From Rhizobiaceae bacterium (GTDB taxonomy: Bacteria > Pseudomonadota > Alphaproteobacteria > Rhizobiales > Rhizobiaceae), in contig JAGWJK010000004.1 in the NCBI GenBank assembly GCA_028865845.1, positions 1 to 17,698 on the forward strand: 17,698 nt of DNA, read 5' to 3'. Shown here piece by piece: positions 14,497-17,698 of this stretch. The translations under genes were made by a program, and so were the position numbers. The number at the start of each line of letters is the position of its first letter. Position 1 is the stretch's first letter. The notes beneath the pieces are model-generated. The model did not search any database. It was given only the letters and a program-made list of their open reading frames with translations, and was not told the origin of the DNA.

Positions 14497-14590
14497 GCGG
14501 GCTCTTAGCAACGGCGACAAGCGAAGCCTGACAGGGATTTGTTGTGGAAAATCAGTTTTGATTTCCAGGCTTATGCGCTACATTTCCGAC

Positions 14591-14881
14591 ATGATCACAT
14601 CAGCACAGATACGCGGCGCACGCGCCATGCTCGGACTGACGGCGGAGGCGCTTGCCGCCGAAAGCAAACAACCCCTCGCCTCGATCGAAGCGCTCGAAAC
14701 CGATGTCAGCTCGGCGGACGCCAAAGCGCTTGCCGCCGTGCGCGCCACGCTCGAAGCCCGCGGCATCCTGTTCATCGCCAGCGGCAACAGCGAAGCCGGT
14801 GGCGCCGGCATTCGCTTCAAGCATTGGGAAGAAGACGGTGGCATTCGTCCGGAGAACCTGAACGCCACCAACGACGATTAA
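14591..14881 (+). CDS. Small helix-turn-helix (XRE-like) protein, 96 aa
   Basis: The N-terminus, MITSAQIRGARAMLGLTAE, is the opening of a common alphaproteobacterial family of small Cro/C1-type HTH proteins. It is followed by a helix-turn-helix (LAAESKQPLASIEALE, about residues 23-38) and the closing part ATLEARGILFIASGNSEAGGAGIRF, which is also typical. The family normally has about 70-100 residues. I chose the ATG at 14591 because it fits the family start; in-frame ATGs at 14558 and 14573 lie upstream, and none has a good ribosome site. It follows the polysaccharide operon by 94 bases on the same strand and could be co-transcribed, but a role in its control is only a guess. Its stop shares the bases TTAA with the stop of the converging esterase gene. 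Confidence 0.75.
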   Translation: MITSAQIRGARAMLGLTAEALAAESKQPLASIEALETDVSSADAKALAAVRATLEARGILFIASGNSEAGGAGIRFKHWEEDGGIRPENLNATNDD

Positions 14882-15897
14882 TTCGTCAAATTCCACGCAT
14901 GGACGAGTTTTTCCGGGGCGGAAATCGTCGAGGGCAGCATGAAGCGCTCGGCTTCATTGGCCGATTCGCGACCCTCCGGTGCAGGGCCAGTGGGCAGGCC
15001 ATGGCCGAAATCGTGCAACGTCACCAGCTCCAGTATCGCCTCGCCGGCCTCGTTGCGCCATTCGCGCCGCTCGCCGCCTTCAAAGAGGCGCAAGCGTCCC
15101 TTCGTCTGCGGACGTTCGTGAACAGCAAGCCACTGCGCGACGGAAGCCTCGGCATTGCCATAGGCAACGACATCGTCATCGACGCCATGCCAGATGGAAA
15201 CCGGGGGAAATCTCGTGGTATCCGGCGAAGCCTCGCGGACGAAATCCGCCCATTTTTCCGCCGGACGCACAGCGGCCCTATTCATCACATCCAACGCGCT
15301 CAAGGCATCGCGAGCAGCTCCGAACGGAAGTCCGCCGATGATGGCACCGGCTGCAAACAGTTCCGGATAATTGGCGAGCAAAGCAGAGGCCATGGCGCCG
15401 CCTGCCGACAAGCCCATGACGAAAATCCTGCTTGCGGCAATATCGTGCACGCGACAGCTAAAATCGATCATCTCCCTGATCGAACCAAGCTCTCCGCGGT
15501 CGCGCGTGACCATGCTCGGGCGGAACCAGTTGAAGCAGAGGTTGGCGTTGTTGGACGGTTTCTGTTCGGCATAGAGCACGGCAAAACCATGCAAACGCGC
15601 AAGGGCGCTCCAGCCACTGGCACGATCGAAATCCTCGGCATTCTGATAGCAGCCGTGCAGGACGACGACGAGAGGCATCGGGCCTTCGACGCCTGGTGGT
15701 ACGTATTCCAGCATCCTGAGATCGCCGGGATTGCGCCCGAACCACAATATCTCCGTCAGGCGCTGCGGCACCAGACGCGTCGGTACGCGACGGCGGGCCG
15801 GCTGCGAACGCGGGCGTGTGATCGGGAATTTGAGTTGGGGCAACTCGACGGAGTCGACGAGCAATCGGCGAAGCCGGCTCGGAACTTTGAAATTCAT
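14878..15897 (-). CDS. PHB-depolymerase-family alpha/beta-hydrolase esterase, 339 aa
   Basis: A serine esterase with the Esterase_PHB domain at about residues 60-300. The oxyanion strand-loop VVVLHGCYQNAEDFDRASGW (77-96), the CFNWF segment, the nucleophile elbow GLSAGG with Ser164, the acid in WHGVDDDVV (Asp240-242) and the histidine in HDFGHGLPTG (His299) make up the triad. The N-terminus is basic but has no hydrophobic signal core, so the enzyme is probably cytoplasmic or leaves by an unseen route. Relatives include polyhydroxybutyrate depolymerases, acetylxylan and feruloyl esterases, so the substrate is open. AAAGG lies six bases or so before the start. It converges on the small HTH gene and shares four bases with it. 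The 220 bases upstream hold its promoter. Confidence 0.9.
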   Translation of the reverse strand: MNFKVPSRLRRLLVDSVELPQLKFPITRPRSQPARRRVPTRLVPQRLTEILWFGRNPGDLRMLEYVPPGVEGPMPLVVVLHGCYQNAEDFDRASGWSALARLHGFAVLYAEQKPSNNANLCFNWFRPSMVTRDRGELGSIREMIDFSCRVHDIAASRIFVMGLSAGGAMASALLANYPELFAAGAIIGGLPFGAARDALSALDVMNRAAVRPAEKWADFVREASPDTTRFPPVSIWHGVDDDVVAYGNAEASVAQWLAVHERPQTKGRLRLFEGGERREWRNEAGEAILELVTLHDFGHGLPTGPAPEGRESANEAERFMLPSTISAPEKLVHAWNLTN

Positions 15898-16117
15898 CCT
15901 AGACCTTTCAAATTATCCGCGCCCACCCTTGTTGGTTTTGTTTGGCAGGCGTCGATCGCACATCACTCACTCGGGAGCGACGAGGCCGAAAATCGACTCT
16001 GTTTGTGCGATGCAGCAAATATAAGGCGTCAATTACGATTCGAGCAGTCACAAAGCATCATTGCAGCTATGTGAAATCAGTTCGGAACCTTGATCGCCTA
16101 CAACAAATCTGGGAATA

Positions 16118-16330
16118 TCAGAGATAGGCTCTGGCTAGCGCGAGAAGCTTCGCGTCTTCCTTCACGCCCTGGCGGTAAAGCTGGATGATCAGCGCGCCGA
16201 GACGTTCGGCCTCAAGACTTCGATAGTCGAGGCCACGGTCCAGGCAAACGGCTTCCAATACCAGCTGGAGACGATCGAGATCGTCTGAAAACAGAGGTAA
16301 ATCAAGAGGATGTATGGAAGTTTCCAACAT
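16118..16330 (-). CDS. Conserved-looking small hypothetical protein, about 70 aa
   Basis: The part from PLFSDDLDRLQLVLEAVCLDRGLDYRSL through AERLGALIIQLYRQGVKEDAKLLALA looks like a compact, charged, all-helical rhizobial hypothetical protein, with no signal peptide or membrane segment. I cannot name a function. The frame stays open upstream to 16519, but that extension is rich in Arg/Pro and looks non-coding, so I prefer the ATG at 16330; its ribosome site is poor (GGGGCGG) and the start is uncertain. It stands alone, divergent from a secreted hypothetical protein. Confidence 0.55.
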   Translation of the reverse strand: MLETSIHPLDLPLFSDDLDRLQLVLEAVCLDRGLDYRSLEAERLGALIIQLYRQGVKEDAKLLALARAYL

Positions 16331-16600
16331 GCGCGCCGCCCCGTAGATCAGGCAAGAAGCATGCAGGCACTTTCGCCGCAGCTGAGTTCTTAACCGATTA
16401 TACCGCGGCAATAATGCTCCCCGTACGAGGGCTTGGCAAGGAAGGTTTTCATCTATGTAATATATGGGGTACTGCGGCGCGTTCCTCACCAGCCAGGCTG
16501 GAAAATATCTAAAATCCACCCCGATGGTACAATTTTAAGTTACGCAATCATCATGCGTTCATTCCTGCCTGCGATAAAATGTCCAAACGGAGGCTACCTT
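16331..16600. other. Intergenic region between divergent hypothetical genes
   Basis: About 270 bases without a convincing gene. It contains a 6-bp inverted repeat with a one-base centre, CCAGCC-A-GGCTGG (16489-16501), and an AT-rich stretch before the secreted-protein gene that should hold its promoter. No reliable promoter hexamers are seen. Confidence 0.4.
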
Positions 16601-16993
16601 ATGAATACGCGCTTCATTTCAACGACGACAGCCATTCTCCTGCTCGGGACGGCGCTGCCGGCCTTTTCACAATCCTTCCCGGCATTGCCGCTGCGCAACC
16701 CCAACCAGCTTCCCGAGGGCTATATTTCGGTTCAATCGGGGATATCGCTGTCTATTCCGATGACGGATGGCGACAACGAAAAGCAGCAGCAGGACGCGAT
16801 CAAATCCTTCTACCGCATCGCGGCCAGCAACTGCGCTGCCCTGCTCGATACCATCGCCGATGCCTGTGAAATCAGCGGTCTTTCCAGCAATGCCGATATC
16901 GCCAACATCGACGGACGCGGGCCAAGGCTGATGGTGCGCGGCCAGGTGACCATGGCGGTCAAGCTCAAACCGGGCACGGGCGCCTCGAAATAA
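16601..16993 (+). CDS. Secreted hypothetical protein with cleavable signal peptide, 130 aa
   Basis: The N-terminus, MNTRFISTTTAILLLGTALPAFSQS, is a clear Sec signal peptide with probable cleavage after AFS or AFSQS. The mature part of about 105 residues is soluble, begins with a Pro-rich FPALPLRNPNQLPEGY stretch and has two cysteines (78 and 89) that could pair in the periplasm, with a final beta-like LMVRGQVTMAVKLK. I do not recognise the family. The start is firm: GGAGG lies seven bases before the ATG. An upstream in-frame ATG at 16433 would put the signal peptide in mid-protein. The nuclease-like gene follows after 90 bases on the same strand. Confidence 0.8.
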   Translation: MNTRFISTTTAILLLGTALPAFSQSFPALPLRNPNQLPEGYISVQSGISLSIPMTDGDNEKQQQDAIKSFYRIAASNCAALLDTIADACEISGLSSNADIANIDGRGPRLMVRGQVTMAVKLKPGTGASK

Positions 16994-17083
16994 TCGGAGG
17001 CCGTCGTTCCCGTATCGATCGTCAGGCCAACGGATCGGTAAGAAATCTCGGCAATAATCCCCCGGAATCGAGGGATGACACCA

Positions 17084-17698
17084 ATGGCGAAAGCAAAGAG
17101 GCGCACTCGGCGCAAACCTCAGCCCAAGACGGGCAATTCCATCTGGCTATGGGGCGTGGTCGGCGTTGCCGCTGTTGCCGGCATCTATGCCTATCAGCAT
17201 CGCGGCACCATACCATCATCCGTTATGGCTTATGCCGGAGTTGCCGGCACGCGGCACGACACGGCGGAGCAGCCACCGGTCGCAGTCAAACCAAAGCCCA
17301 AACCGGTGATGACGGCAAGCATCGTTCCCGAACGGCCTGCGGAGCGCGTCACCTCCGATCAGCCGATCCCGCCCAATGCCATCCCTGTCTCCTTGCCGGT
17401 CCAGCGGTCTCAGACCGCTGCCTCCCCGGCGCCGGACGGCGAGCGTTTCGGGCTTTGCGGCAACGGTCCCGGCATCAACTGCGTCGTTGACGGCAATACG
17501 TTCTGGCAGGACGGGATCAAGATCCGCCTCGCCGATATCGATGTGCCGAACAGCGATCCGTCGCAATGCGCCGGGGAACGGCAGAAGGCGGGCGCGGCGC
17601 GGCTGCGGCTGCAGACCATCCTGAACAATGGTACTTTTGCGCTGTCGGCAAGCGGCCGCGGCGACGATCAATATGGCGGCAAATACCGCATCGCCATG
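17084..17698 (+). CDS. Membrane-anchored SNase-like (thermonuclease family) protein, catalytic residues degenerate, 3' truncated by window
   Basis: The frame stays open to the window end (205 codons). A basic N-terminus (MAKAKRRTRRKPQPK) precedes a single membrane segment at about 19-37, then a Pro-rich linker and an SNase-like domain from about residue 120. Landmarks are INCVVDGNTFWQDGIKIRLADIDVPN and GERQKAGAARLRLQTIL, then DDQYGGKYRI. Compared with staphylococcal nuclease, the VDGDT calcium aspartate is Asn, the DTPE glutamate position is Asn (DVPN), and the arginine of the YGR motif is Gly. Only the Arg in KIRL remains, so nuclease activity is doubtful. GAGGGA lies eight bases or so before the ATG. 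Topology puts the domain in the periplasm. The rest of the domain is outside the window. Confidence 0.8.
   Translation, partial: MAKAKRRTRRKPQPKTGNSIWLWGVVGVAAVAGIYAYQHRGTIPSSVMAYAGVAGTRHDTAEQPPVAVKPKPKPVMTASIVPERPAERVTSDQPIPPNAIPVSLPVQRSQTAASPAPDGERFGLCGNGPGINCVVDGNTFWQDGIKIRLADIDVPNSDPSQCAGERQKAGAARLRLQTILNNGTFALSASGRGDDQYGGKYRIAM

Noticed and set aside
13240..14520. 426-codon minus-strand open frame opposite the second GT4
   Set aside because: Shadow frame; the plus strand encodes clear GT4 motifs and the coupled GTG start.
14539..16074. 511-codon plus-strand open frame across the HTH gene and esterase
   Set aside because: It is antisense to an esterase with an intact catalytic triad and has Arg/His-rich composition with no domain.
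16379..16403. TATAAT-like hexamer on the minus strand upstream of the 70-residue gene
   Set aside because: No acceptable -35 hexamer lies at 16-18 bases, so I did not call a promoter.

Overview
The window reads as chromosomal DNA of an alphaproteobacterium of the Rhizobium/Agrobacterium group. This rests on GC-rich coding sequence with frequent GTG/TTG starts, an argC-ctaA-DUF2842 neighbourhood, a Tlde1-type (DUF2778) L,D-transpeptidase-like gene, and a polysaccharide locus built like the polar polysaccharide loci of rhizobia. No rRNA, tRNA, CRISPR, insertion sequence or prophage genes were seen, and base composition looks even throughout.

Layout. (1) 1-392: the 3' end of argC closed by a strong hairpin terminator. 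(2) 403-1492, minus strand: a TetR regulator and a small cupin protein whose genes overlap by 8 bases, with an inverted-repeat operator at the regulator start. (3) 1881-3350: a membrane-anchored Tlde1/L,D-transpeptidase-like protein, followed by a hairpin that overlaps the ctaA stop codon. (4) 3379-4482, minus: ctaA, heme A synthase, divergent from a 69-residue DUF2842 membrane protein (4595-4804). (5) 4946-14496: a surface-polysaccharide locus. It holds a BcsL/FemAB-type acyltransferase, a Wzc/ExoP-like co-polymerase (minus strand), a short Wza-like export lipoprotein, a GT4 glycosyltransferase, a WcaJ/ExoY-type polyprenyl-phosphate glycosylphosphotransferase, a Wzy-like polymerase/ligase and a second GT4. 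(6) 14591-14881: a small HTH protein ending tail-to-tail with an esterase of the PHB-depolymerase family (14878-15897, minus). (7) 16118-17698: a 70-residue hypothetical protein (minus), a 130-residue secreted hypothetical protein, and the start of a membrane-anchored nuclease-like protein that has lost key catalytic residues and runs off the window.

How the genes work together. The polysaccharide genes form most of a Wzx/Wzy-type pathway. The glycosylphosphotransferase loads the first sugar-phosphate on the lipid carrier, the two GT4 enzymes extend the repeat unit, the Wzy-like protein polymerises it, the co-polymerase sets chain length and bridges the periplasm, the short Wza-like lipoprotein exports it, and the acyltransferase may decorate it. 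A Wzx flippase and an outer-membrane pore partner for the short exporter are absent from the window. Gene content and neighbourhood resemble the Agrobacterium upp (unipolar polysaccharide) and R. leguminosarum gms (glucomannan) loci; this identification is from memory and inference.

The most unusual items are a co-polymerase whose ATPase lacks the Walker A lysine and any tyrosine tail, a probable pseudo-nuclease, an Ile/Val-Pro-rich repeated linker in the transpeptidase-like protein, and a hairpin that encloses the start codon of the glycosylphosphotransferase.
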